A stretch of DNA of 52,293 nt from Rhodococcus phenolicus (GTDB taxonomy: Bacteria > Actinomycetota > Actinomycetes > Mycobacteriales > Mycobacteriaceae). The translations under genes were made by a program, and so were the position numbers. The stretch is from positions 1-52,293 of the forward strand of contig NZ_LRRH01000054.1 of assembly GCF_001646785.1 (NCBI RefSeq), given 5' to 3'. Positions 24,307 through 35,832 of this stretch are shown here, in pieces. The number at the start of each line of letters is the position of its first letter. Within the stretch, counting starts at the first letter, position 1. Under the pieces are notes generated by a model that saw only the letters and a list, made by a program, of their open reading frames with translations, had not been told where the DNA came from and did no database searches.

Positions 24307-26088
24307 ATGAATTCACGCAATGCCGCACCGACCACTCTCTGCCAGGCGTTCCAGGCGACCGCCGCGAAGTATCCCGATCGGGTTGCCCTGCGCACCCCGG
24401 ACGACTCCGTCAGCTACACGTGGCGCGCCTACGCCGACAAGGTCCGCGCGCTCGCCGCGGGCCTGGCCGGGCTCGGCGTGAAGCCGGGCGACACCGTCGG
24501 CCTGATGCTGACCAATCGGCCCGAGTTCCATCTCGTCGACACCGCCGCCATGCACGCCGGGGCCGCGCCGTTCTCGATCTACAACTCGCTCACCGCCGAA
24601 CAGATCACGTTCGTGCTGGGCAACGCCGGCAACAAGGTGATGATCTGCGAAAAGCAGTTCGTCCCGGTGCTGCAGCAGGCGATTCCCGGTACGTCCATCG
24701 AGAAACTGGTGTGCATCGACGGGAACCCCGAGGGCACCGTGACGCTCGACGACGTCGAGGCCGCCGCCGACCCGTCGTTCGACTTCGACGCGACGTGGCA
24801 GGCGGTGCAACCGTCGGATCTGCTGACGCTGATCTACACCTCCGGCACCACGGGACCGCCCAAGGGTGTCGAACTCACCCACGCCAACCTCATCGCGGAG
24901 ATCGAAGCGACCGCCCCCATCCTCGAACCCGGCCCGGACGACCGCATCGTGTCGTATCTGCCGGACGCCCACATCGCCAACCGGTGGGGTGCGCACTACA
25001 CGAACATCTACACGGGCCTGCAGATCACCACCCTCGACGACCTCAAGCAGGCCATCGCGGTTCTGCCGACCGTGCGGCCGACGATCTTCGGCGCGGTGCC
25101 TCAGGTCTGGTACAAGCTCAAGGCGGCAATCGACAAGACCCTCGCCGACGAACCCAGTGCCGTCAAGAAGAAGCTCGCACTGTGGTCGATCGACGTCGGG
25201 CGCCGACGTGCACGACTGATGTCGGACGGAAAACCGGTCCCGAAGACGCTCGAGCTCCAGCACGCGCTCGCCGACAGGCTGGTGTTGTCCGCGATCCGGA
25301 AGAAGCTCGGGCTCGACCAGGTGCGGGCTGCCGTCACCGGGGCCGCCGCCATCTCCCCCGAGGTGCTCGAATTCGTCCTCGCCCTCGGCATCCCCTGCTC
25401 CGAGGTGTGGGGTATGTCGGAGACGTCGTGCGTGGTGACTCTCAACCGGCCGAATGCCATCCGCATCGGCACCGTCGGTCAGGCCGTGCCCGGTGTGGAG
25501 ATCAAGATCGCCGAGGACGGTGAGCTCCTGGTCCGCGGTCCCCTGCTGATGAAGGGCTACCGGAACGACCCGGAGAAAACCGCCGAGGCCGTCGACGCCG
25601 CGGGCTGGTTGCACACCGGCGACATCGCGGAGATCGACGCCGACGGCTACGTCCGGCTGATCGACCGCAAGAAGGAGCTGATCGTCAACGCGGCAGGCAA
25701 GAACATGTCACCCGCCAACATCGAGGGCGCTCTGCGTGCCGCGTGTCCGATGCTCGGCGGTGCCGTCGCGATCGGCAACGACCGTCCCTACAACGTCGCC
25801 CTGCTCGCCCTCGACCCGGACGCGCTGACCGCGTTCGCTGCCGAACACGGACTGACCGGGACGCACGAGGAGTTGGCGAAGGACCCCGTCGTCGTCGACA
25901 CGATCGAGAAGGCCGTGGCAGTCGCGAACGCGAAACTGTCCCGCGTCGAACAGATCAAGAAGTACGCGGTGCTGCCGAACGTCTGGGAACCGTCCGGCGA
26001 CGAACTGACCCCGACGATGAAGCTCAAGCGCAAGCCGATCGACGCGAAATACGCGGAGGAGATCGGCAAGCTGTACACGAACGCCTGA
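24307..26088 (+). CDS. Long-chain acyl-CoA ligase (AMP-forming), FadD type
   Basis: A 593-residue ANL-superfamily enzyme that activates fatty acids with ATP and CoA. P-loop YTSGTTGPPKGVELTHAN (about 178-195), adenine motif WGMSETSCVVT, hinge region GWLHTGDIAEIDADGYV and RLIDRKKELIVNAAGKN, and the C-terminal catalytic Lys in TPTMKLKRKPI. No carrier-protein or reductase domain is fused. It has a clear ribosome site (GGGGGA). The product could feed lipid or mycolate synthesis; the exact chain length cannot be read. Ends 61 bases from the convergent hybrid kinase gene with a palindromic repeat between them. Confidence 0.9.
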   Translation: MNSRNAAPTTLCQAFQATAAKYPDRVALRTPDDSVSYTWRAYADKVRALAAGLAGLGVKPGDTVGLMLTNRPEFHLVDTAAMHAGAAPFSIYNSLTAEQITFVLGNAGNKVMICEKQFVPVLQQAIPGTSIEKLVCIDGNPEGTVTLDDVEAAADPSFDFDATWQAVQPSDLLTLIYTSGTTGPPKGVELTHANLIAEIEATAPILEPGPDDRIVSYLPDAHIANRWGAHYTNIYTGLQITTLDDLKQAIAVLPTVRPTIFGAVPQVWYKLKAAIDKTLADEPSAVKKKLALWSIDVGRRRARLMSDGKPVPKTLELQHALADRLVLSAIRKKLGLDQVRAAVTGAAAISPEVLEFVLALGIPCSEVWGMSETSCVVTLNRPNAIRIGTVGQAVPGVEIKIAEDGELLVRGPLLMKGYRNDPEKTAEAVDAAGWLHTGDIAEIDADGYVRLIDRKKELIVNAAGKNMSPANIEGALRAACPMLGGAVAIGNDRPYNVALLALDPDALTAFAAEHGLTGTHEELAKDPVVVDTIEKAVAVANAKLSRVEQIKKYAVLPNVWEPSGDELTPTMKLKRKPIDAKYAEEIGKLYTNA

Positions 26089-26095
26089 CGCACGC

Positions 26096-26144
26096 GTTCT
26101 GTGCGGATTCGTGTTCGCTGAGCGGGCACGAATCCACACAGAAC
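26096..26144. repeat. Palindromic intergenic repeat, copy 1
   Basis: Left arm gttctgtgcggattcgtg (26096-26113) pairs with cacgaatccacacagaac (26127-26144) with one mismatch; 13-nt loop. Located between the convergent acyl-CoA ligase and hybrid kinase genes, where it could act as a two-way terminator. Further copies are at 28689 and 35740. Confidence 0.85.
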
Positions 26145-26148
26145 GATG

Positions 26149-28626
26149 TCATTTCGTCTCGTGCAGCGACGAGGTGTGGGACTCGACGATCTCCGCCGCG
26201 ATCACGCGCAGCTTCGTGTTGCGGTGCTGCGAGAAGGCGACGAGCTTCTCGAACGCGGTGTCCGCGTCGCACCGGAAGGTCGCCATCATCAGACCCACCG
26301 CCTCGCTCAGCATGGTTCTGCTCTCCAGCGCCGAGCGCAGCTGGCCGGATTCGCGTTCCTTCGTCGCGATGAGCTCTTCCCGCAACCGGGACAGTTCGAG
26401 ATTGACCCGCACCCGGGCGATCAGTTCGTCGGGTTCGAAAGGCTTGGTGATGTAATCGTCGGCGCCGGCCTGCAGACCGCCGACCGTCGCCGACGTTCCG
26501 GCGCGCGCGGTCAGCAGAATCACCGGCAGCCGGGCGGTCGCGGGATCGTTGCGCACCTGCTCGAGCAGGTCCAGCCCGTCGGGGCCGGGCAACATCACGT
26601 CACTGAGAACGAGATGCGGCGGCGACTCCTGAATGCGCTGCAGCGCGGTGCCGGTGTCGGCAACCGCCTCGACGTGCCAGTTCTGCCGACGCAGCAACCT
26701 GGTCAGGTAGTTCCGCAGGTCGGCGTTGTCGTCGATCACGAGAATGCGGGGCCGGTCGCCGCCGCTGCCCGCCGCGGCGGGGTCGGCCGGCTCGTCCGCC
26801 CACTGCGCGCTCTCCGCGAGATACGCCCCGCTCAGCGCGACCGGAACACCGTCCACTGCCACAGGTTCCGCACCACTCGCACCGCGGGGCACAGCGACCG
26901 TGAACGTACTCCCGACGCCGGGTTCGCTCGTCACCCCGACCGTCCCGCCGAGTGCGTGCACCCAATCCGACACCAGCGACAAACCCAGGCCCACGCCTTC
27001 GCCGCTGCGGCCGGAGGTGCCCTCCACCCGGTGGAACCGTTCGAAGATCCGGGGGGCCTCGTCCGGAGGTATCCCCACACCGGTGTCGGTCACCGTCAGC
27101 GCCAGCCGGTCGCTGTCGGCACGCAACTCGACGGTGATCGACCCGGCGGGCGTGTACTTGACGGCGTTGGACAGCAGGTTGAACACGATGTGCGACCAGA
27201 TCTCGGCGTCGAGATCGGTCGGCTCGGCGGCCGCAGCGGCGATCCGGGTCGTCAGGTCCAGCCCGGCACGGTGGACGACCGGCTCGTACAGTTCGACACA
27301 CGCCGCGGTCAGGGCTGCCGCGTCGGACGGCTGCAGACGCGGACGCAACTGATACGACTCGGCACGGGTCGCCTCCAGCAGCACGTCGACGAGGCGCTGC
27401 AAGCGCACCACGGCACGCCGCGCCGTCTCGAGGGATTCGCGCTGTTCGTCGGTGAGGGCGGCGTCGTCGGCGAGGACGCTCTGCAGTGGCCCGAGCAGCA
27501 ACATCAACGGGGTCCGGAACTCGTGACCGACCGTCTCCAGGAAACGGGTCTTGGCCTTGTCGACCTCGGCGAGCGCGTCGGCGCGGCGACGTTCGGCATC
27601 GAAGGCGATGCTGTCGCGCAGCAGACCCGAGATTCTCGCGGCGATCAATTCGACGAGCGCCGAGTAGTTGGCGTCGAACGCCAGGTTGGGGTTCAGCCCC
27701 ACCGCGAGCACACCGAGCGCGGTGTCGCAGCCGGGAACGGTCAGCGGAAGCAGCACCACCGTGTCGAGCTGTTGCTCGTGGGGCAGCCGCGTGGGATCGA
27801 CGACGTCGGAGGAATGCTCGGCGACGCCGGTGAACACCACCGGCTCGGTGCTCACCGCCGCGTCGCCGAGGACGCGCCGGGTGTCGGGCCCGAGAAGACG
27901 GCCGGCCCCGTCGACGGTCGTGCCGAGGACCGCGACCGGATCCCAGGCGGGTGATGCGGCCCGATCGGGGTCGTCGAGGTGTGAATCGAGGTAGATCGCC
28001 GCGAGGGGAACGTCGAACCGGCTCGGTTCGAGGACCGACAGTGCCTTGCGGCAGATGTCGGCGACGGAGCTGCCGGCATCGGCGATCTCGACGGTGCCGA
28101 GGCTGCTCATCGCTTCGCGTCGGCGATCACCGAGCACCGCGAGGGTCGTATCGGCGGTGGCGACGAACACCCCCGCCACCGCTCCGGTGTCGTCGAAGAT
28201 CGGGCTGTAGGAGAACGTCCAGTACGACTCCTCCACGAAACCGTGGCGCTGCAGGAACAGCTGTTCGTTCTCGGTGAAGGTGGCCCGGCCGGCCCACGCC
28301 TCGTCGGCGAGGGAACCGACCTCGTGCCAGATCTCGCGCCAGCAGTCCGCCGCGCGCTGCCCGACCGCGGCGGGATATTTGTCGCCGAGAATGGGGACGA
28401 ACGCGTCGTTGAAGATCTGGATCAGTTCCGGTCCCCACCACACCAGCATCGGCACTTCCGACGGCAGTACGGTGTTCACGGCCATCCGCAGTTCCGGAGG
28501 CCAGGTCTCGACCGGTCCGAGCGCGGTCGCCGACCAATCGGTGTTCCGGTGCCGCTCGCGGGCATCTCCGGGACCGGCGAACAGCCGTTCGGCGGTCCAG
28601 CCGCAGTGCGGGGGTTCCGATTCCAA
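26149..28626 (-). CDS. Hybrid sensor histidine kinase with REC and ANTAR output
   Basis: An 825-residue cytosolic signalling protein with no transmembrane helix. Order: PAS-like sensor (about 40-165), GAF-like domain (about 180-340), HisKA with GHEFRTPL (phospho-His about 368), HATPase with N-box LLSNAVKYTP (about 484-493) and DTGVGIPP (about 514-521), GEGVGLGLSL, a receiver domain with IDDNADLR and phospho-Asp in LSDVMLPG (about 676) and Lys in TKPFEP (about 728), and finally an ANTAR-like helical domain (about 762-815: ALESRTMLSEAVGLMM, DADTAFEKLVAFS). ANTAR domains bind paired RNA hairpins to block termination, so this protein may pass from kinase to RNA control in one chain. TTG start behind GGAGGAG. 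It is bracketed by repeat copies 1 and 2. Confidence 0.88.
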   Translation of the reverse strand: MESEPPHCGWTAERLFAGPGDARERHRNTDWSATALGPVETWPPELRMAVNTVLPSEVPMLVWWGPELIQIFNDAFVPILGDKYPAAVGQRAADCWREIWHEVGSLADEAWAGRATFTENEQLFLQRHGFVEESYWTFSYSPIFDDTGAVAGVFVATADTTLAVLGDRRREAMSSLGTVEIADAGSSVADICRKALSVLEPSRFDVPLAAIYLDSHLDDPDRAASPAWDPVAVLGTTVDGAGRLLGPDTRRVLGDAAVSTEPVVFTGVAEHSSDVVDPTRLPHEQQLDTVVLLPLTVPGCDTALGVLAVGLNPNLAFDANYSALVELIAARISGLLRDSIAFDAERRRADALAEVDKAKTRFLETVGHEFRTPLMLLLGPLQSVLADDAALTDEQRESLETARRAVVRLQRLVDVLLEATRAESYQLRPRLQPSDAAALTAACVELYEPVVHRAGLDLTTRIAAAAAEPTDLDAEIWSHIVFNLLSNAVKYTPAGSITVELRADSDRLALTVTDTGVGIPPDEAPRIFERFHRVEGTSGRSGEGVGLGLSLVSDWVHALGGTVGVTSEPGVGSTFTVAVPRGASGAEPVAVDGVPVALSGAYLAESAQWADEPADPAAAGSGGDRPRILVIDDNADLRNYLTRLLRRQNWHVEAVADTGTALQRIQESPPHLVLSDVMLPGPDGLDLLEQVRNDPATARLPVILLTARAGTSATVGGLQAGADDYITKPFEPDELIARVRVNLELSRLREELIATKERESGQLRSALESRTMLSEAVGLMMATFRCDADTAFEKLVAFSQHRNTKLRVIAAEIVESHTSSLHETK

Positions 28627-28688
28627 GGTGCGCTCCTCCGCTCGTCCTGCCGGACTGTACCCCGCATCGGGCTGACCGATGCCGATCG

Positions 28689-28737
28689 TTTCCGTGTGGA
28701 TTCGTGTTCGTCAGGTGGGCACGAATCCACACAGAAC
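28689..28737. repeat. Palindromic intergenic repeat, copy 2
   Basis: Left arm tttccgtgtggattcgtg (28689-28706) against cacgaatccacacagaac (28720-28737), two mismatches at the outer end; loop ttcgtcaggtggg. The right arm is identical to copy 1. It lies between the divergent kinase and wzm genes. Confidence 0.85.
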
Positions 28738-28793
28738 GCCACGCGAGCGCGCTCACCGCGCCCTCTCCGGATCGGGGGCGGCCGCGCCCCGAG

Positions 28794-28807
28794 TACCCTC
28801 GGTACCC
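28794..28807 (+). promoter_or_regulatory. Leaderless promoter of wzm
   Basis: TACCCT (28794-28799), 8-nt spacer cggtaccc, GTG start at 28808. No ribosome site is present. The element closely matches the one before the wzt leader. Confidence 0.55.
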
Positions 28808-29656
28808 GTGTCTGCCCCACTCGTCGTCGACGAAGCCCCGATCGAATCGTCCTCGCGCACCTTCAAGCGTGCGCTCCAGGATCTTCGCGAGGGCTTCAAC
28901 CATCGTGAGCTGTGGTTCCACCTCGGATGGCAGGACATCAAGCAGCGGTACCGGCGTTCGGTGCTCGGCCCGTTCTGGATCACGATCGCGACCGCTGTAT
29001 CGGCGGTCGCGATGGGTCTGCTGTACGGCACGCTGTTCAACCTGGACATCGCCGAGTTCCTGCCGTACGTCACGCTCGGCTTCATCATCTGGAATCTGAT
29101 CCAGGGATCGATCCTCGAGGGCGCGGACGTGTTCATGTCCAACGAGGGCCTGATCAAACAGCTGCCGACGCCGCTGAGCGTGCACGTGTACCGGCTGGTG
29201 TGGCGGCAGATGATCCTGTTCGCCCACAACATCGTCATCTACTTCGTCATCCTCATCATCTTCCCGCAGCCGTTGAAGTGGACGGCGATCTTCGCGATCC
29301 CGGCGCTCGCCCTGATCGCGATCAACGCGGTGTGGGTGTCGCTGGTGTTCGGCATCCTCGCGACCCGCTACCGGGACATCGCGCCGCTGCTCGGCAGCAT
29401 CGTGCAGTTGCTGTTCTTCATGACGCCGATCATCTGGACCGAGAAGACCCTCGAGGGCACCGGCAACGAGGGCCGCGCCCGGATCGCCGAGATCAACCCG
29501 CTGTACCACTTCCTCGACATCGTGCGGACCCCGCTGCTCGGCGGCGACCAGCAGCTCTACCACTGGGTGATCGTGCTGGCCGTGACCGTCGTCGGCTGGA
29601 CTCTGGCGCTGCTCGCGCTGCGCAACTACCGCTCGCGCGTCGCCTACTGGGTCTGA
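28808..29656 (+). CDS. wzm: Galactan/O-antigen-type ABC transporter permease
   Basis: A 282-residue membrane protein of the ABC-2 family, partner of Wzt. After a soluble N-terminus with ELWFHLGWQDIKQRYRRS, the family signature before the first helix, about six transmembrane segments follow (for example TAVSAVAMGLLYGTLF, IVIYFVILIIF, ALALIAINAVWVSLVFGILA, LLFFMTPIIWT). Counterpart of Rv3783. The GTG start is fixed by the promoter. Its stop overlaps the 3' end of the convergent GT-C gene by 13 bases. Unlike in M. tuberculosis it is separated from wzt-glfT1 by about 5.3 kb. Confidence 0.92.
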   Translation: MSAPLVVDEAPIESSSRTFKRALQDLREGFNHRELWFHLGWQDIKQRYRRSVLGPFWITIATAVSAVAMGLLYGTLFNLDIAEFLPYVTLGFIIWNLIQGSILEGADVFMSNEGLIKQLPTPLSVHVYRLVWRQMILFAHNIVIYFVILIIFPQPLKWTAIFAIPALALIAINAVWVSLVFGILATRYRDIAPLLGSIVQLLFFMTPIIWTEKTLEGTGNEGRARIAEINPLYHFLDIVRTPLLGGDQQLYHWVIVLAVTVVGWTLALLALRNYRSRVAYWV

Positions 29657-31176
29657 TCCGCCGGTTCCAGCCGCACGATCTGCATGCGGTGGGTGCGTTC
29701 ACGCCCGGTGATCTCGAATCCCGCGGCCGCCAGCGCCCGGAAGGTCTCGGTGTCGGTGAACCGGTACGGCGCGAACCGCCACGACACGTTGTTCGGATGC
29801 AGCAGCGACCACTCGTGGTCGCGCTCACCGTCGGCGATCACCCACAGCCGCGTGCAGCCGGCCGCCCGACGGGCGAGCACGTCCGGCGGCACGTCCGTCG
29901 ACCACAGCAGGTCCCGTTCGACGGCGGTACGGTCGAGACCGATGTCCACGAGGCCGGCGAACGCGTCGGGCCGGGCATCGGCGATCGACCGCGGTGAGGT
30001 CGGCTGCCACGAGATGGTCGGTTCGAACGCCACACAGTCGCCCGGCTGCGACACCTCGATCAGCCGGTCGGCCACGGCGCTGTGGTCCATGCCGCCGGCC
30101 TTGCCGAACGGCTGGCGCTGCTGCGCGTAGGCGGGTGCCGCGGCGACCGCGGTCGCGGTCAGGACGGCGACGACCGCCCACCAGCGCCGCGCGATCCGCG
30201 CGACCGCCCAGCCGACGAGCAACGCCGCGGCCGGCGCTGTGAACGACAGATAGCGGTCCAGGTAGACGTTGCGGAAGAACAGCGAGTACGCGAGCAGCAG
30301 AATCATCGGGACCGCGAAGCCGGGCACCGCGAGCCACAGCAGGGTTCGCTCCCCCGGCGACAGCGCGCGCCGCGTCGCGACCCCGGCGGCGACGAGCACA
30401 CCGCACATCGCCGCCAGCCACGGCGCCTGCGGGAACCACTGTTCGACGAGGACGACGTTCACCACGGTCCGGTCGATCGGCGGGATCCACGAGACCTGCT
30501 TGGACTGTGCGATCGCGAGCGCGGCGAACGACGCGGAGATCACCGACGCGACCGCCGCGGCGAGCACGAATCCGCTGCGGGCGCGCCAGCGTCGGCCGTC
30601 GCGGGCCGGGGCCGCCCACACCGTGACGGCGTGGGCGGCGAGCACGGTGACGCTGTAGAGGAACATCACCGTCGCCAGCGCCGCGACCAGGGCGTACAGC
30701 GTCCACCACAGGATCAGCTTCGGTGTCGTCCGGGCGCGCAGCGCGACGACGAGCAACCACGACAGCACGGCGACGCCGGCGATCACGAACGGATACGAGC
30801 GGGCCTCGGTAGCTGCCCACGTCACGCGCGGCAGCACCGCGAACACGACCCCCGCCGCAACCGCGGCTCTGGTGCCGGCGAGCGTCTGTGCGACGGCCGC
30901 GACCGCGGCACCCCCGACACCGAGGATCAGCGCGCCGGGCAGCCGGGCAGTGAATTCACTGATGCCGACGAGTTGGAACCAGCCGTGCATCACCAGGTAG
31001 TACAGGCCGTGGACGGCGTCCCACTCGGCGAGCACGTCGGCGAGTTCGCCGAGGGGACGATTCGCGGCCGAGATGGTGGCGGCCTCGTCCCACCACAGGG
31101 ACGGAACCCACGAGAAGGCGGTTCCGATCAGCGCAGTACCGATGCCGACGACCACGGGCACCGGCCACGCACGCAC
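29644..31176 (-). CDS. GT-C-type membrane glycosyltransferase
   Basis: A 510-residue polytopic protein. The first extracytoplasmic loop carries WWDEAATISAANRP, an acidic motif placed as in GT39/GT-C enzymes that use polyprenyl-phosphate sugars; ARLPGALILG, EARSYPFVIAG and YLDRYLSFTAP fit the same group. About ten transmembrane segments, then a soluble C-terminal domain of about 140 residues facing outward. It follows glfT2 after only 3 bases (GTG start), so it is likely co-expressed with galactan synthesis and could decorate galactan, arabinan or a lipoglycan. Donor and acceptor are unknown; I do not recognise a mycobacterial equivalent. Confidence 0.75.
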   Translation of the reverse strand: MRAWPVPVVVGIGTALIGTAFSWVPSLWWDEAATISAANRPLGELADVLAEWDAVHGLYYLVMHGWFQLVGISEFTARLPGALILGVGGAAVAAVAQTLAGTRAAVAAGVVFAVLPRVTWAATEARSYPFVIAGVAVLSWLLVVALRARTTPKLILWWTLYALVAALATVMFLYSVTVLAAHAVTVWAAPARDGRRWRARSGFVLAAAVASVISASFAALAIAQSKQVSWIPPIDRTVVNVVLVEQWFPQAPWLAAMCGVLVAAGVATRRALSPGERTLLWLAVPGFAVPMILLLAYSLFFRNVYLDRYLSFTAPAAALLVGWAVARIARRWWAVVAVLTATAVAAAPAYAQQRQPFGKAGGMDHSAVADRLIEVSQPGDCVAFEPTISWQPTSPRSIADARPDAFAGLVDIGLDRTAVERDLLWSTDVPPDVLARRAAGCTRLWVIADGERDHEWSLLHPNNVSWRFAPYRFTDTETFRALAAAGFEITGRERTHRMQIVRLEPADQTQ

Positions 31177-31179
31177 GGG

Positions 31180-33084
31180 CTACTCCGCGATGCCGTACAG
31201 CCGCGCCCAGTTCTCGCGGCTGGTGAGCTGCGGGAGGGCTTCCTGCCACACCGACTTCATCCGGGGCGCTTCCTTGCGGAGCCGCCAGCACACCTTCGCC
31301 GCCTGCTTGGTCAGGTCGATCGCGGTGTCCTTGTCACGGCGCCGGACCCGCACCGCGTTCTGCGAGGAGTCGGTGACGACGGCGTTGTCGAACAACGAGA
31401 CGTGCCACCAGTCCGCGAAGTGGGCGGGCACGGTCACCGGGCGACGCTCGACCCGACCGGTGAACTGCTGCACGGCGCGCTTGAGCAACACGAGACCCTC
31501 GCGGTCCTTCTGCGGCTCGAACTGCCACACCGACATCTGCGTGTGCGGATCGGAGGCGGCCCCGACCTTCGCCGCGGACTGCGGCTGCGTCTCCGGGTAG
31601 CGGGCGCGCAGCTCGCGCAGCTCACCGAGCACCGCCTGGCCCCCGTCGTGCAGAAAGTCCGGCCCGGTCAGGAAGTCCTCGGCGGCCTTGATGAACGTCG
31701 CCGCCAGGCCGTACTGCATCGACACGATCAGTTCGCTGATCTTGCGGAACAGGTACTTGGAGATGTCGTTCGCGTCGAACCGGCCGTAGATCGCCGAGAC
31801 GATGAGGCCGTTGCGGATGCTGAAGTACCGCGCCCAGTCGTCGTAGTCCTTGAGGTAGAAGTCGGCGTGCCACACACCGGCGTTGGGCAGGGTGACCGTG
31901 GGGTGGCCGGCGAACCGTGCGCGGATGCCGTATTCGATGTCGTCCCACTGGAAAAACAGCGGGATCGGCAGACCGCAGTCGGCGATGATCTCGGCGGGCA
32001 GCAGGCACGTCCACCAGCCGTTCCAGCCGGCGTCGAAACGCGCGTCCTGCTTCTTCTTGATCAGGTCGATGCCCATGCGCGCACCGGGGGTCAGCTCGCC
32101 GGCCTTGATCTCGTCGAGCACCTCGCGTTCGGCGCTGACGTGCAGCATCTGCGGGTTGCTCAGCGACAGCATCTGCGCGCCGACGATCGTCGGCTCGACG
32201 GTCATGTTCGCGAACGCGTTCATGCGCAGCACCGATTCCGGTTCGCACAGGATGTCGTCGTCCATGAGGATGACGTTGGCGTGCGCCGAGTTCGGCGAAC
32301 CCGTGATCTCGTACATGCCGCGGGAGAAACCGCCGGCGCCACCGAGGTTGGGCTGGGTGATGTAGATGAGCTTGCTGCCGAGACGGTCGGCGACGTCGCG
32401 GAACGCCGCGCGCGTCTGCACCTGGTCGGTGCCCTGATCGACCACGCACACCGCATCGATGTCGGCCATCGCGCCCTCGTCGGAGGCGAGCGTGCCGACG
32501 GTGACGGAGCAGTCGTCGGCGCGGTTGTGGGTGCAGATGACGACGGCGGCGGGGCGCAGGTGCTCGGGAGCGGCGACGGTCCAGCGCACGTCGGAGATGT
32601 TCAGCGAGCCCGACGTGGCCTCCGCGGAGATCCACAGGGCTCCGCCGTCGACGAAGCGTTCGATGGTCAGATCGAGGTCGAGCTCCCCCGACCCGGAGAC
32701 CTTCTCGACGGTGACGAGGCGTTCACGGCCGCGGGCGTCGGACGCCCACACCGAGAACGTGGCCGATCCCGACGACGCGTAGGACAGCTCGACGTTGACT
32801 GTGTCGACGTCGGTCCAGCGTTGCCAGAAGCTCGCGGGGAACCGGCCGAAATACGTGTTGGTGTGTGCGGACGCGCCGTCGGCGAGCTGCAGGCCGGTGC
32901 GGTCGGCGGCAGCGGCACCCTTGGTGAAGACGTACATCTTCTCCGGCACCCGCGGCGACAGGGAGGCGAACAGTCCACGCTGAACGATCAGGCGGTCGCG
33001 GCCGGCGGGTTCGGTGAGGACGTCCTCGAGGGCGTCGATGTTGCTGTCGATCGGTGTCGTGTCGCCGGCCGTCGCCTGCTCCAT
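31180..33084 (-). CDS. glfT2: Galactofuranosyltransferase GlfT2 (galactan polymerase)
   Basis: A 634-residue enzyme, close to the 637 residues of the M. tuberculosis protein. It polymerises galactan from UDP-galactofuranose with alternating 1,5 and 1,6 links. An N-terminal beta-rich domain (about 30-170) precedes the GT-A domain with [24 protein letters not shown], the metal-binding [11 protein letters not shown] (Asp about 275-277), [10 protein letters not shown], the second acidic motif FQWDDIEYG (about 378-386) and a His in VWHADFY. A helical C-terminal region forms the oligomer in homologues. ATG start with GGGAGTAG upstream and a -10 TACTGT near 33133-33128. In M. tuberculosis glfT2 lies apart from this locus. 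Confidence 0.94.
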   Translation of the reverse strand: MEQATAGDTTPIDSNIDALEDVLTEPAGRDRLIVQRGLFASLSPRVPEKMYVFTKGAAAADRTGLQLADGASAHTNTYFGRFPASFWQRWTDVDTVNVELSYASSGSATFSVWASDARGRERLVTVEKVSGSGELDLDLTIERFVDGGALWISAEATSGSLNISDVRWTVAAPEHLRPAAVVICTHNRADDCSVTVGTLASDEGAMADIDAVCVVDQGTDQVQTRAAFRDVADRLGSKLIYITQPNLGGAGGFSRGMYEITGSPNSAHANVILMDDDILCEPESVLRMNAFANMTVEPTIVGAQMLSLSNPQMLHVSAEREVLDEIKAGELTPGARMGIDLIKKKQDARFDAGWNGWWTCLLPAEIIADCGLPIPLFFQWDDIEYGIRARFAGHPTVTLPNAGVWHADFYLKDYDDWARYFSIRNGLIVSAIYGRFDANDISKYLFRKISELIVSMQYGLAATFIKAAEDFLTGPDFLHDGGQAVLGELRELRARYPETQPQSAAKVGAASDPHTQMSVWQFEPQKDREGLVLLKRAVQQFTGRVERRPVTVPAHFADWWHVSLFDNAVVTDSSQNAVRVRRRDKDTAIDLTKQAAKVCWRLRKEAPRMKSVWQEALPQLTSRENWARLYGIAE

Positions 33085-33239
33085 CGAGCTACTCCCGTGT
33101 GGTCGATCCTGATGCGGTCCGGATGCGACAGTATCAGCGCCCAACCGGGATACCTGCAGGACGCGCGCCGACCCGACGGTCCGCCCACCGGAATATTTCC
33201 GAATTGCGCATTTTGCCGGAAAGCCTCGGTTTGCGCTGG

Positions 33240-35737
<2,498 letters not shown>

Positions 35738-35739
35738 CG

Positions 35740-35786
35740 TTCTGTGTGGATTTTCGTCCGCCACGCGAACACGAATCCACACAGAA
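35740..35786. repeat. Palindromic intergenic repeat, copy 3 (inverted orientation)
   Basis: Left arm ttctgtgtggatttt (from 35740) and right arm cacgaatccacacagaa (35770-35786). The reverse complement shows the gtgttcg...ggcgg loop layout of copies 1 and 2, so this copy is inverted relative to them. It begins 3 bases after rmlC and could terminate rmlA-rmlC. Confidence 0.8.
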
Positions 35787-35832
35787 GATGCGGGCCCGGA
35801 ACCGGACCCGGCCGGCTCGCGTCCAACGAGGC

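Noticed and set aside
26096-26144. Reading the three repeats as a CRISPR-like array
   Set aside because: Copies are kilobases apart, in both orientations, without regular spacers or cas genes.
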